Source: Oscheius tipulae (lineage: Eukaryota; Nematoda; Chromadorea; Rhabditida; Rhabditidae). From it: a DNA stretch of 64,000 nt. Positions within the stretch are counted from its first letter, which is position 1; the number at the start of each line of letters is the position of its first letter. The stretch spans positions 3,906,001-3,970,000 of the forward strand of contig JASJZH010000005.1 in NCBI GenBank assembly GCA_037178975.1, written 5' to 3'. This document shows, one piece after another, positions 40,806 through 50,341 of this stretch. The translations under genes and the position numbers were made by a program. The notes under the pieces are model-generated. The model did no database searches. It was given only the letters and a program-made list of their open reading frames with translations, and had not been told where the DNA came from.

Positions 40806-42022
40806 CGGTTTTCGTTTTTTCAAATGCAAAAATTTATTGTCTTCCAAACAACTCTTTCATTCGTTGTAATCACCAATATGATGTACCATGTCCGCCCATT
40901 TTACGGGTAGCATACGGATATCACGCTCGTAGAGCACTTTGGGTTTTGACACGAAGAAGTTTGTCAACCAAGTTTTGAGTGCGTCGTCGGAATCGAAGTG
41001 TTGTCCTTCAATCTCGTTGTTGAGAGACCGGAATAGATAAAAGTCGGAAGGAGCAAGGCCCGGGCTATAAGGAGAATGGGGTACAATCTCCCAGCCTAGG
41101 TCGTGGATCTTGGAGCAAGTGACTTTTGCAACATGGGTGCGCGCGTTGTCCATCTGCAGGATGACCCTCGACTTCAGCGGCCGTTTCTGACGAAGTGCAA
41201 CGGCAACCTTTTCAAGTTGCTGGCTGTTTATGGCGGCCGTAAGGGTAGTTCCAGCATCCCGCAATTCCCAGTGCACCACTCCTTCGATATCCCAGAAAAC
41301 ACACAACATAATCTTTTTTTGATGAGTGTCGGGGTTCATATCAGGATTTGGTGTCTACCCTGGACCCACCGATTTACACTTCTTTCGGAAGTTTACATAC
41401 ATTACCCACTTCTCATTCCCCGTCACCAGGCGTGGTAAAAAGGATTTCCTTTCATACCTGGACAGGAAAGAATGGGCGACGGACATACACTGCCACTTCT
41501 GGGTGTCATTGTGGTCATGCGGCCCAGTTTCTTCATAAATCTCAATTGCTTCAAATGATGTTTCACTGCAACATGACTGACAGACAGTGCCTCTGCTAGT
41601 TCATGGGCAGTCTGGCGATTGTTCTCGTTCACGAGCTGCAGCAGCTTCGATTCATCAAAAGTTGACCTTGGCTCATCTTCGACGCTTTTGTCTCCAGACA
41701 GAAGGCGATGAAACCACAACTGGCATACCCTCGTGGACGTCGTCCCTTGGCCATAAACATCGTTAATATCAGCTGCCGTTTGGGCTCCATTTGTGCCTTT
41801 GAGGAACTCATGTCGCAGATCGTAGGGTGTTAGGTCATCAATGGTCCAGATCAAAACGAACAGAGAATAGAGAATAAGAAGAAGAGAAGTGGTGTTTTGC
41901 ATGGTGGTGGTAGAGGACTGAGTGAGCTACACGAGGTGCTACAACAATAGCTCGGACGTTGTTGTACACAAGACAAAGGACATGCTTACAAAAAACGAAA
42001 AGACTTAGTTGCCAACCCAATA
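40806..42022 (-). mobile_element. Mariner element, degraded copy A
   Basis: A minus-strand mariner (DD34D) remnant. The N-terminal helix-turn-helix half reads RHEFLKGTNGAQTAADI, RVCQLWFHRLLSGDKSV and LAEALSVSHVAVKHHLKQL. The C-terminal half reads MLCVFWDIEGVVHWEL, LQMDNARTHVAKV and YSPGLAPSDFYLFRSL. Compared with copy B at 46388, a 10-bp deletion after KKLG shifts the frame. The right terminal repeat (GTTGCCAACCCAATA) is present at 42008-42022; the left end is truncated or too diverged near 40806. It is not functional as read. Confidence 0.85.
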
Positions 42023-42212
42023 TATATCTTTCTTGTTTTATCCATGTTTTTCTCTTCTCGTCTCTATTCTTCTGTCTTTCTGTCTATCTGTCCCTCTATC
42101 TCCCAGTCAACAAAACAAAAGATCTACAAAACCTGTATTAGATGAAACCACCCGTCTTGCTGCTCCCCTCAGAGGCAGCGAGGACTCTCCCACAACCTCT
42201 GCAGACTTCCGT

Positions 42213-42460
42213 CTACAACCGAAGCGTCCGAAATTCTTGAATGCGAAGCAGGAGGTCTCCTGTATCTAGCAGTCGTCCTCCGTCCACAATCAGGAGGATC
42301 TTCTTGCTGCCACAGTGCCAGTCGGTGTCTTCCACGGTCTTGAAGCTGCTCCAGCCGGAAGAGAGAGAGCGTCAGTCCAGGAGGGCGTCTCTTCGAGTGT
42401 ATCGACTTCGAGGGCCGCGGCAGAGTGGAGAAGGAGCAGCGCCAGAAAAAGATACCACAT
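42213..42460 (-). pseudogene. Secreted-protein exon broken at a CT run
   Basis: ATG 42460 follows an acceptor-like CTCCAG and encodes MWYLFLALLLLHSAAALEVD, a textbook signal peptide, continuing LEETPSWTDALS. At a CTCTCTCTCTT run (about 42360-42370) the sensible frame switches: the continuation SSGWSSFKTVEDTDWHCGSK and ILLIVDGGRLLDTGDLLLRI lies in another frame and ends at 42213-42215. A two-base slip in the CT run would explain the break. It may be the first exon of a damaged gene or a sequencing error. Family unknown. Confidence 0.4.
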
Positions 42461-42548
42461 CTGGAGTAGACTACTTGATTTCGAAAGCAGCGGTCAGTTA
42501 CCTTGTAGAAAAAGTCGAGACTTTCTTTGAACTTAAAGGGATAGTCTA

Positions 42549-42868
42549 CAGGGTGACGCATAATTACGGATACAGGAAAAAGAGGTCGTGGGAAGCGACT
42601 CAGATCATTATTTGACTCTGGACAACAACAAATATATTCATTGAACAGCTAGAAGTAATTCAGCATCAATTTTCAATATATCCGCATCCATGCAGGCCTT
42701 GAGGCGCTTCGGGAAGGCATCCACTGTAGCGCGCAGGTACTGTCCGTCGAGCTCATCCCAACCTTTTTGGAGGGCGTCTTTCAGCGATTGAAGCGTTGAA
42801 TGGGGCTTTGAGCAGGCTTTGGCTTCCAAGACCGACCAGACGCTGTAGTCAAGTGGATTGAGAATTGG
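42549..42868 (-). mobile_element. 3' fragment of a maT/Tc1-like element
   Basis: Begins with a transposon-type end TACAGGGTGACGCATAATTA and encodes the C-terminus of a maT-type transposase on the minus strand (NPLDYSVWSVLEAKACSKPH, ALQKGWDELDGQYLRATVDA, FPKRLKACMDAD). It is closely related to the intact copies at 44357 and 47366 but joined at about 42868 to a Tigger fragment. Confidence 0.75.
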
Positions 42869-44050
42869 AGGAACATGTCTGTTGTCAAATCGGAATCGGT
42901 TATTCAACTTCTTGAGATATTTGGCAAAAATAGCACCTAAATTCATTTGAAACAGTTAGAAAAGTGTTTACTCGTCATGCTTTGCTTTGGCCGTGTAGGT
43001 GACAAGGATTACAGCATTGCGAAAGAAAAAAGGCTTGGCCGATTTTCCAATGACTAAAAGCGGAAGCTTGTCTGATCCATTCATGTTGGATCCGATTAGA
43101 ATCGTCAGTCGATAGTTAGCTTTTCTTCCTCCAGAACGACGCTAATTCTTGAATGCCAGCGTCTTGTTTGGAAGAAGTTTCCAGAAAAGTTTCGTCGACG
43201 TTGTAAACATCTGCAGGCGGGAACTTCTCCAGTTCATCTTGAAGGACAGTAGTTTGCCAGTTTGTAACTGTCTCCATATTTACCGAGCCTTCTTCTCCTT
43301 GAAGTATCTTTATGCTGATTCCATGAAGTTCGAAAGCCATCCCTCGCTGGCTCGAAATTCGTTGTTGCCATTGAGCGAAGCAAACTCTCTCGCCTTCTCC
43401 TAAAAAAACGAGAAATAACAGCAAAATGTTGCAGAAAACCTGTAGCAACGATCCGCGGACTGGCTTATTGTTCCCTCGCATTGCCTTGAAAATGTAGCTT
43501 CCTCGATTTCCTGGCCATCCTCATCCGTGTTGACATGTTTTCTTCTGGGATCCACTCCCTTTGCAATTTTGTCCAAGATGTCGGTTCGTTTCGTCAGTAT
43601 TCGATAGACTCCAGCTCGCGATATCCCAAAATTTTTCGCTAGATCATCAACTGTGCTTCCATTGTCTTTGGCTTTGATTAGTTTCGTCTTCTGCTCGTAC
43701 GTTAGATGATTTCGGATCGGTGCCATCCACCTAAAAATGTCAACATACACACATGTACGCTAATAAAAAAAGCCCAAGAAAAATATGATCGAAGCAAAAA
43801 AAACAAATGACCAACAGACTCACAAGAAACAAATTTTCCCGCAATAGTGTGTACGCAAAATTGCGTGTATGCTAAATCGAGAGTGATAAACAACTGAATT
43901 CTACAATTGGGACCAAATTTTTGTCTACATTATCAAATATCGAGAGTTTACTATACCGAGAGTCACAATGTATTGAAAACGGTGTTTTTTCGTTTTTCGC
44001 ACTAAATTTGTCTACTATATGGTGAAGTCTACTATATCGAGAGTTGACTG
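42869..44050 (-). mobile_element. Tigger/pogo-type element, truncated
   Basis: The minus-strand N-terminus has a psq-type helix-turn-helix (NHLTYEQKTKLIKAKDNGST, LAKNFGISRAGVYRIL). A CENP-B-like segment follows (FELHGISIKILQGEEGSVN), then DELEKFPPADVYNVDETFL with the first DDE aspartate and NGSDKLPLLVIGKSAKPFFF. The outer terminus CAGTCAACTCTCGATATAG ends at 44050 next to TA, as in Tigger elements. The part with the remaining catalytic residues is lost at the junction with the maT fragment. Several frame changes or introns are present. Confidence 0.75.
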
Positions 44051-44356
44051 TAATTGAAAGTTTGCTCCTCCGATACTTTTCCTACTTTGTGAGACGCCTC
44101 GAAAATAGTCAGACTTTCACAAAGTTTTTGTTTTTCAACTAGTACTTATACAAAGCTCTGGAAGTGGTACGCCAGTGGTATTAAAAATGACAATGAGGGT
44201 AAAATATAAAACGTTCAGCAGTCTTCCAAATGCTTAGTGAATAGTAAAACAACAGAATCAGTCACTTTTAGACTGACTCACAGCTATAGGATGAGCGGTT
44301 GTCCATGTAAACTTTACTGATTTTTCCTAAACTATAAAACAAGGGTCTAGTATATA

Positions 44357-45640
44357 CAGGGCGCCCCAAAATTACGGTAACCGCGCGGATCGCGCCGATA
44401 TGCGGCTTTTTGTAAAGGAGCTGTTTCTTTCTTTGTTTTTATTGTGTTCCTCCTTTTATTTACCATGTTTTCTGTTGTTTCAAACCGAATATGGTATCAT
44501 TTTCAGAATGGTCAAAGCTTCCATCCACCGCCAAACAATTCTTGCTCTTCACCAACAAGGCGTTCAGGCGATCAACATCTCTCGTCGTCTCAAGGTGTCC
44601 AAGAAGCTCGTGTCTACTACCATTTCGCGATTCAAGGAGCTGGGAAGTGGAAAAGACCGTCCCGGACGAGGAAGACCCATTTGTGTGACCACCAAGGCCA
44701 ACATTAAGAAGGTACGCGATCGGATCCATCGGAACCCGGCGCGTTCTATCCGCAAAATGGGCAAGGACTTAGCCATTTCCAAAGGCTCTATGGCTAGAAT
44801 CATCAAGAAACACCTCAAGATGAAGGGATACAAACAAGGAAAACGTCAGTTCTTGTCCGAAGCCAGTAAGACGAAGAGAAAGGAGCGCTCGAAGAAACTG
44901 CTGCTTCGTTTCAAAGGTGGAGGCCACAAGTCGATCCTCTTCACGGATGAAAAGATATTCACCGTCGAACAGTCGCTGAATAAGCAAAACGGTCGGGTTT
45001 ATGCTACTTCACAGCCAAATGTAGCGGTTCGGCGTACTGGATATCCAAAAAGTGTCATGGTCTTCGCTGGCATAACTTCTGATGGAAAGACACCACTTAT
45101 CTTCGTTCCCCAAGGAATCAAGTTCAATGGAAACAACTATCTCGACATGTTGAAGACCGAAATCGTGCCATGGGCCAAGAAGCACTTCAAAAAGCGTCCC
45201 TGGTGCTTTCAACAGGATGGTGCACCGGCTCACAAGCATAATGCCGTCCAATCTTGGTGCAAGCAGAACTTCCCCGACTTCATTGACTTCAACCAGTGGC
45301 TTCCTTCATCTCCAGACCTCAATCCAATGGACTACTCGGTTTGGAGCATTCTCGAATCGAAGGCTTGCTCAAAACCCCATCGTGATGTCGAATCGTTGAA
45401 AAAATCGCTGGAAAAAGCTTGGGACGAGCTCGATAAGGACTACTTGCGCGCCACCGTCGAGGCCTTCCCGAAACGTCTCCGAGCCTGTGTCGCTGCTGAT
45501 GGAGATACTTTCGAATCTTAAGATGTTATTTTGTTTAGTTTTTTATGGAGAATAAAACCTATATGGTCTGGTTTCCAGTTTTGCAATTTTGACGGTTTGG
45601 CGCCGCATTTTACTGGTTACCGTAATTTTGGGGCACCCTG
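44357..45640 (+). mobile_element. maT-like DNA transposon, copy 1, apparently complete
   Basis: 1,284 bp between TA duplications (44355-44356 and 45641-45642). The ends are CAGGGCGCCCCAAAATTACG and its inverse CGTAATTTTGGGGCACCCTG. It carries one uninterrupted transposase frame. Confidence 0.9.
44508..45521 (+). CDS. maT-like transposase (DD37D)
   Basis: 338-aa cut-and-paste transposase. It starts MVKASIHRQTILALHQQGV with a helix-turn-helix (AINISRRLKVSKKLVSTT), a GRGRP linker and a second HTH (RSIRKMGKDLAISKGSMAR). The catalytic core has ILFTDEKIFTVE (first D), SVMVFAGITSDGKTPLIFV, CFQQDGAPAH (second D) and PSSPDLNPMDYSVW. The third acidic residue is D, 37 positions after the second, the spacing of the maT clade. 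The end is ADGDTFES. The frame stays open upstream to 44400, but the true start probably follows TTTTCAG just before ATG 44508, with a possible donor GTAAAGG near 44412 (5' UTR intron). Confidence 0.9.
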   Translation: MVKASIHRQTILALHQQGVQAINISRRLKVSKKLVSTTISRFKELGSGKDRPGRGRPICVTTKANIKKVRDRIHRNPARSIRKMGKDLAISKGSMARIIKKHLKMKGYKQGKRQFLSEASKTKRKERSKKLLLRFKGGGHKSILFTDEKIFTVEQSLNKQNGRVYATSQPNVAVRRTGYPKSVMVFAGITSDGKTPLIFVPQGIKFNGNNYLDMLKTEIVPWAKKHFKKRPWCFQQDGAPAHKHNAVQSWCKQNFPDFIDFNQWLPSSPDLNPMDYSVWSILESKACSKPHRDVESLKKSLEKAWDELDKDYLRATVEAFPKRLRACVAADGDTFES

Positions 45641-45971
45641 TATATATCAGCTCTTGGGTTTGCCCACAACTTGAAACATTGTAATTTTTCTTCTTACAAC
45701 ATCTGACCATGTGCACTCCAATCCTTATTTCTGGCTCAATATCAACATTTCCGACTTCGTGTTGTTCTGTAAAGCTGTAGCCGGAATCAAGAGCTACAAC
45801 TTTGCAGAACATCATTTTGCCTAAAAATCACTTTTTGTGCCTGAAAATGGCTTTGAAGAGATGGTATGGATTACAATTCAAGATTCGACTGTATATGTTT
45901 CAAGGAAGAGTTACTATGATTCAGAGAGTGTACCAGCACTTTATTACACAAGAAAACACTAAATTTTCCAG
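45641..45971. other. Spacer between maT element and SH2 exons
   Basis: No SH3 or other VAV-like exon is visible upstream of the SH2 exons. This is unlike an intact signalling gene. Confidence 0.4.
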
Positions 45972-46271
45972 TAACACTCCCATCGCCGACTACATGAACA
46001 CCAAGGTGGTCAATCAGATCTGGTACATGGGCTGCATGGAGCGCCAGGAGTCGGAGAAGAAGTTGAAGCCGATGCCGAATGGGACTTTCCTCGTCCGGTT
46101 CAGTAACAACAGAAAGAGATATGCACTCAGTATTAGGTAGGTATGGACGAAATCAATCTGCAAAATTCAAGAAATTCCAGCTATGAAGGCGAGGTGAAAC
46201 ACACGGTGGTTGAACAGAGCGAAGAGGGCAAGTACTTCCTGGATGAGGGATTCGTCTTCAATAGCATTGTG
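45972..46271 (+). pseudogene. Orphan SH2-domain exon pair, VAV-like
   Basis: Two exons (45972-46136 and 46181-46271, 44-bp intron) encode a good SH2 domain: NTPIADYMNTKVVNQIWYMG, CMERQESEKKL, GTFLVRFSNNRKRYALSIS, YEGEVKHTVVEQ and GKYFLDEGFVFNSIV. FLVR contains the phosphotyrosine-binding arginine. The WYMGxMER opening and the YALSISY...VKH core most resemble VAV-type adaptor and exchange factors. Good splice sites flank both exons, but the LVxYY end and every other VAV domain are absent. A mariner begins about 115 bp downstream. A distant short exon-like piece near 49176 (RFLPPHVEELSEEERG) could be an SH3 tail. Either a gene torn apart by transposons or a captured fragment. Confidence 0.65.
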
Positions 46272-47365
46272 GTGAGCTTATTTTCATGAATTATTGAAAG
46301 ATTTCATGAAAATAAAGAAAGAAATGTTCCAAAGATAGTATAAAAGATGACTTAATGGAGAAAAAGTACCAAAACAATATCTTTATATTGGGTTGGCATA
46401 TAATTCTTTTCGCTTTTTGTAAACATGTCCTTTGTCTTGTTTGCAACAATGACCGAGCTGTTGATATAGCACCTCGTGTAGCTCACTCAGTCTTCTACAA
46501 CCACCATGCAAGACATCTCTTCTTTTCTTCTTGTCCTCTATTCTCTGATCGTTTTGATCCGGACTATTGATGACCGGCCACCCTACGATCTGCGACATGA
46601 GTTCCTCAAAGGCACAAATGGAGCCCAAACGGCGGCTGTTATCAGCGATGTTTATGGCCAAGGGACGACGTCTACGAGGGTATGCCAGTTGTGGCTCTAT
46701 CGCTTTCGCTCTGGGGACAAAAGTGTCGAAGGTGAACCAAGGTCAATTTTTGATGAATTAAAGCTGCTGCAGCTCGTGAACGAGAACAATCGCCAGAACT
46801 AGCAGAGGCACTGTCTGTCAGTCATGTTGCAGTGGAACATCATTTGAAGCAATTGAGATTTATGAAGAAACTGGGCACTTGGTTGCCGCATGACCACAAT
46901 GACACCCAGAAGTGGCAGCGTATGTCCGTCGCCCATTCTTTCCTGTCCAGGTATGAAAGGAAATCCTTTTTACCACGCCTGGTGACGGGGAATGAGAAGT
47001 GGATAATGTATGTAAACTTCCGAAAGAAGTGTAAATCGGTGGGTCCAGGGCAGGCACCAAGTCCTGATGGGAAACCCGATACTCATTAAAGACGATTATG
47101 CTCTGTGTTTTCTGGGATATCGAAGGAGTGGTGCACTGGGAACTACTTGATGCTGGAACTACCCTTACGGCCGCCATGTACAGCCAGCAACTTGAAAGGG
47201 TTGCCGCTGCACTTCGTCAGAAACGACCACCGAAGTCGAAGGTATCCTGCAGATGGACAACGCGCGCCCCCATGTTGCAAAACTCACTCGCTCCAAGATC
47301 CACGACCTGGGTTGGGAAACTTTACCCCATCTTCCTTATAGCCCAGACCTTGCCCCTTCCGACTA

Positions 47366-48650
47366 CAGGGTGCGCCAAAATTATAGCAACTCAGAAAAAA
47401 CACCGTATCTAACGGTTAAAACTAGTTTTTGACAAACGAACATTCCACAACTATTTATTGATTGTTTTTGCACAAAAATCAACACTAAGATTCGAATCTT
47501 CCTCCATCGGCATCGAGGCATGCTTTGAGTCGCTTGGCAAAGACGTTAACGGTGGCGCCCAGATAAGTGGTATCCAGTTCATTCCATGCTTTTTTAAGAG
47601 CTGCTTTCAAGGAATCGATGTTCTTGTGTGGTGTCTTGCAGGCTTTTGCTTCAAGAACACCCCAAACAGAGAAGTCCATTGGATTGAGGTCCGGTGAGCT
47701 TGGAGGCCACTCGTTAAAGGCGATCACATCCGGAAGTTTGCTTTTGCACCAATCTTGCACAGCACGAGCCTTGTGAGCAGGAGCTCCATCTTGTTGAAAT
47801 GTCCATTTCCGCTGCTTGAAGTGCTTTTTGGCCCAGGGAAGAACGTGTGTCTTCAGAAGATCCAAATAGTTGGCAGCATTGACTTTGACGCCTTGAGGAA
47901 CAAAGATGAGAGGTGTTTTTCCGGTAGCAGTGATTCCAGCCCAAACCATGACAGATTGCGGATGAGAACGGCGAGTAACAGTAGCATTTGGCTGTGTAGT
48001 TGCGTAAACACGATCATTTTGCTTGTTCAGCGTGGCTTCGACTGTGAAAATCTTCTCATCGGTGAAAAGAATGTCCACGTGTTTGCCGGATCCGAAACGT
48101 CTCAGCAACTGCCAACAACGGGTCTTTCGCTTCTGTTTTGTGGCATCCGTGATCAATTGCGAGCGGTTTTTCTTGTAAGCAGTCATCTTCAAAGTATTCT
48201 TGACAATTCTTCTCAACGATGTGCCCGACATGTCCATCTCCTTGGCCAGTTTGCGAACGGAACGATTGGGGTTCTTGCGAAGACGATCGCGTACTCTCTT
48301 GATATTGGCTCCAGTGATGACAGATTTGGGTCTTCCTCGTCCATTTCGATCAGAAACGGTGCCCAGCTCAGCAAAGCGTTGAATGGTACGGTATACGACG
48401 GTTTTATTCACTCCCAGACGTCTCTGGATGTCGGGCGCCGAGACTCCACCTTTGTATAGCGAGATAATAGAGTTCCTATGAATTGAACCCTTGACCATCC
48501 TGAAAATCATGGATGTTAGGATTTACCTTTAAGGAAAACATGCTAATTGATCAAATAAAATCAACACAAACATCATTAGAAAAATAAAAATACGAAAAAG
48601 GTTGATATTAAACCGAGCGCGCGCAGTTGCTATAATTTTGGCGCACCCTG
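47366..48650 (-). mobile_element. maT-like DNA transposon, copy 2, nested in mariner B
   Basis: 1,285 bp with ends CAGGGTGCGCCAAAATTATA and its inverse TATAATTTTGGCGCACCCTG, flanked by TA at 47364-47365 and 48651-48652. It lies inside the mariner coding region, so it inserted later. Confidence 0.92.
47485..48498 (-). CDS. maT-like transposase (DD37D), copy 2
   Basis: 338-aa open frame on the minus strand from MVKGSIHRNSIISLYKGGV to CLDADGGRFES. It has a helix-turn-helix (APDIQRRLGVNKTVVYRTI), a GRGRPKS linker and a second HTH (RSVRKLAKEMDMSGTSLRR). Catalytic residues are D in ILFTDEKIFTVEATL, D in FQQDGAPAH and D in SSPDLNPMDFSVW, again with 37 residues between the last two. It is diverged from copy 1 throughout and in its inverted repeats, so it is a different subfamily. 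ATG is preceded by GATTTTCAG, with an AAAGGTAAAT donor about 27 bp upstream, suggesting a tiny 5' UTR intron. No stop or frameshift is seen, so it is potentially active. Confidence 0.92.
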   Translation of the reverse strand: MVKGSIHRNSIISLYKGGVSAPDIQRRLGVNKTVVYRTIQRFAELGTVSDRNGRGRPKSVITGANIKRVRDRLRKNPNRSVRKLAKEMDMSGTSLRRIVKNTLKMTAYKKNRSQLITDATKQKRKTRCWQLLRRFGSGKHVDILFTDEKIFTVEATLNKQNDRVYATTQPNATVTRRSHPQSVMVWAGITATGKTPLIFVPQGVKVNAANYLDLLKTHVLPWAKKHFKQRKWTFQQDGAPAHKARAVQDWCKSKLPDVIAFNEWPPSSPDLNPMDFSVWGVLEAKACKTPHKNIDSLKAALKKAWNELDTTYLGATVNVFAKRLKACLDADGGRFES

Positions 48651-48905
48651 TATTATCTGTTCCGGACTCTCAACAACGAGATTGGAGGACAACAGTTCGA
48701 TTCCGACGGCGATCACAAAAAACCTGGTTGACAAACTTCTTCGCGTCGAAACCCAAGGTTTTCTACGAGTGTGGCATTCGTAAGCTACCCATGAAATGGA
48801 CAGACGTGGTACATCATAATTGTAATTACAACGAACGAAAAAGTTGTTTGGAAGTCAATAAATTTTGGCATTTGAAAAAGCGAAAAGACTTAGCTGCCAA
48901 CCCAA

Positions 48906-49638
48906 TACAACGTCACTGCCCTTTTCTCAATGAGTAATAGGCTTATTTAAAAAAATCCAAGAAAGTTATTTGCCTCCCTAAAAATTTTCATAGAAAGTTT
49001 AGTTCTAACGAAAAGATATTTTGCTTTATGTTAAACTTCAATGAATATGTACTCAAAAATGGAAATTTTCGGTTTCACTGCTATCATGTTTGTGGAACAA
49101 GATTCCTGTGTGCGATATGTGTGTGGTATTCCTGGAGATTCAAAAATTTCTGAATTCAAACATTACCCTTTTCAGGTCGGTTTCTTCCCCCTCACGTCGA
49201 GGAGCTTTCTGAAGAAGAGAGAGGCTGATTCTCTTCCAGTCCCTGCCATATCCCCCATATTGATTTGTACCCGATCTTAGCACCAAAACCACCACCTTGT
49301 CCAAACTTATGTGAAAAATATATTGTACACAGTCAGAAAAATCCCCAACACATCCACACCCCTACGAGTACAGCTTTCTCGAGAATTTTTAACCCTCTTT
49401 CCCCCTTCATTTGTCGATGTTCCAGTCCACCCTCTTTCCAGTGCCTTTTGCGAGATTCTGCATAGGAAAAACAGATATTTTACTTTGTGCATAAAGAGAA
49501 TTCATATTGTCTGATGGGCACAAGACTGAGTAAGATATTTAACAAGCTAGGCGGTAGTATGGTAGCTGTGAAACATACAGGGTTTGTAACAAGCTATTCG
49601 CAAAAGAACACGTTACAAGATTTACTCTACTACAATGT
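48906..49638. other. Mostly noncoding stretch after mariner B
   Basis: An exon-like piece follows CCTTTTCAG near 49175 (reads RFLPPHVEELSEEERG then stop), possibly the last SH3 exon of the VAV-like gene. Nothing else is supported. Confidence 0.35.
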
Positions 49639-50046
49639 TCACAGTAGCACTTTGATCATCCTTCCATCTACAATTGATCTGACCGGAGGATTGCTCATCT
49701 CGTAGAGACTGTAGTCGTAGTAGATTCTCTTCACTCTTCTCAAGCGGGACATACAGTTCTCGTTGACACATTGATCTCCGGAAGGACAGGGAAAGTGGAA
49801 GGGACCTTGAGAGATTGAGAGTGACGAGGAGGAAGAGCTGAAAAGTAATATGATATTCGGTGATGAAGCAGAGAGATAGAGACCCGTACTGTGTCTTCGC
49901 TCGCACTTCGTCTCATTGTAGTAGTAATTGTAGCAGTTCCCATTAAACTCTGTCCAGCCGTTACCACATGGTCTGTACTCTAGAATCTGATTGTTCTTGG
50001 TCAATGTATAAGTACATACCCTCTCTGGCAGCCAGAACTGACCCAA
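49639..50046 (-). CDS. Small cysteine-rich protein (possible C-type-lectin/EB-like fragment)
   Basis: Open for 135 codons on the minus strand. It reads LPERVCTYTLTKN, YRPCGNGWTEFNGNCYNYYY, KCERRHS, a serine-rich spacer, then FPCPSGDQCVNENCMSRLRR, VKRIYYDYSLYEMSNPP and a stop at 49639. CGNGWTEFNGNCY is the opening signature of C-type lectin-like domains, but the rest of that fold is missing. CPSGDQCVNENC resembles EB-type cysteine modules. The serine-rich spacer carries GTACGGG...TTTTCAG and may be an intron. No signal peptide is seen, so an upstream exon is likely. Confidence 0.45.
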   Translation of the reverse strand: MGQFWLPERVCTYTLTKNNQILEYRPCGNGWTEFNGNCYNYYYNETKCERRHSTGLYLSASSPNIILLFSSSSSSLSISQGPFHFPCPSGDQCVNENCMSRLRRVKRIYYDYSLYEMSNPPVRSIVDGRMIKVLL

Positions 50047-50053
50047 CTAGAAG

Positions 50054-50075
50054 ATACCTCTATACTTAGAGGTAT
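50054..50075. promoter_or_regulatory. Perfect 9-bp inverted repeat
   Basis: ATACCTCTA and TAGAGGTAT separated by TACT, just upstream of the minus-strand cysteine-rich gene and about 270 bp from the kinase gene start. It may be a dimer binding site; function unknown. Confidence 0.3.
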
Positions 50076-50341
50076 AGACAGGGCAACGACAGAAGGACAA
50101 AGAGACACAGAAACAGAGAGACTGAGAGATAGAGAGCAAGTTCTCCAATTTTCAACCCTTCTGTGAATACTTATCGGGCGACTAACTTTATCGATTATGG
50201 CGTCTTATCAGCTTTGCCAAACAACTCTGTTCAACCGTCCCTGTTCTAATTTTTGTTCGTTATGGGATTCGAAAACTCAAAACGTAAGTGCTGTTCTTGA
50301 CCTGCTTTACGTCCACTAGATTTATAATGAAAAAACAGACA

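Larger units (their letters stand above)
46388..48905 (+). mobile_element. Mariner element, copy B, interrupted by a maT-like element
   Basis: The left terminal repeat begins TTGGGTTGGCATATAATTCT at about 46388 and the right one ends GCTGCCAACCCAATA at about 48905. The transposase reads RHEFLKGTNGAQTAAVI, then a deletion of CTGCCCATGA relative to copy A gives a stop after NENNRQN at 46802. LAEALSVSHVAVEHHLKQL, KKLGTWLPHDHNDTQKWQ and MLCVFWDIEGVVHWELLD follow in other frames. The sequence for PSDY is split at 47364 by the maT insertion and the rest resumes at 48653 (SKPKVFYECGIRKLPMKW). Non-autonomous and dead. Confidence 0.88.

Noticed and set aside
42169-42561. 130-codon minus-strand frame starting MRHPVDYPFKFK
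   Set aside because: Runs across a transposon end and out of frame with the signal-peptide exon; a composite shadow.
47755-48459. 234-codon plus-strand frame
   Set aside because: Antisense shadow of the intact maT transposase on the minus strand.
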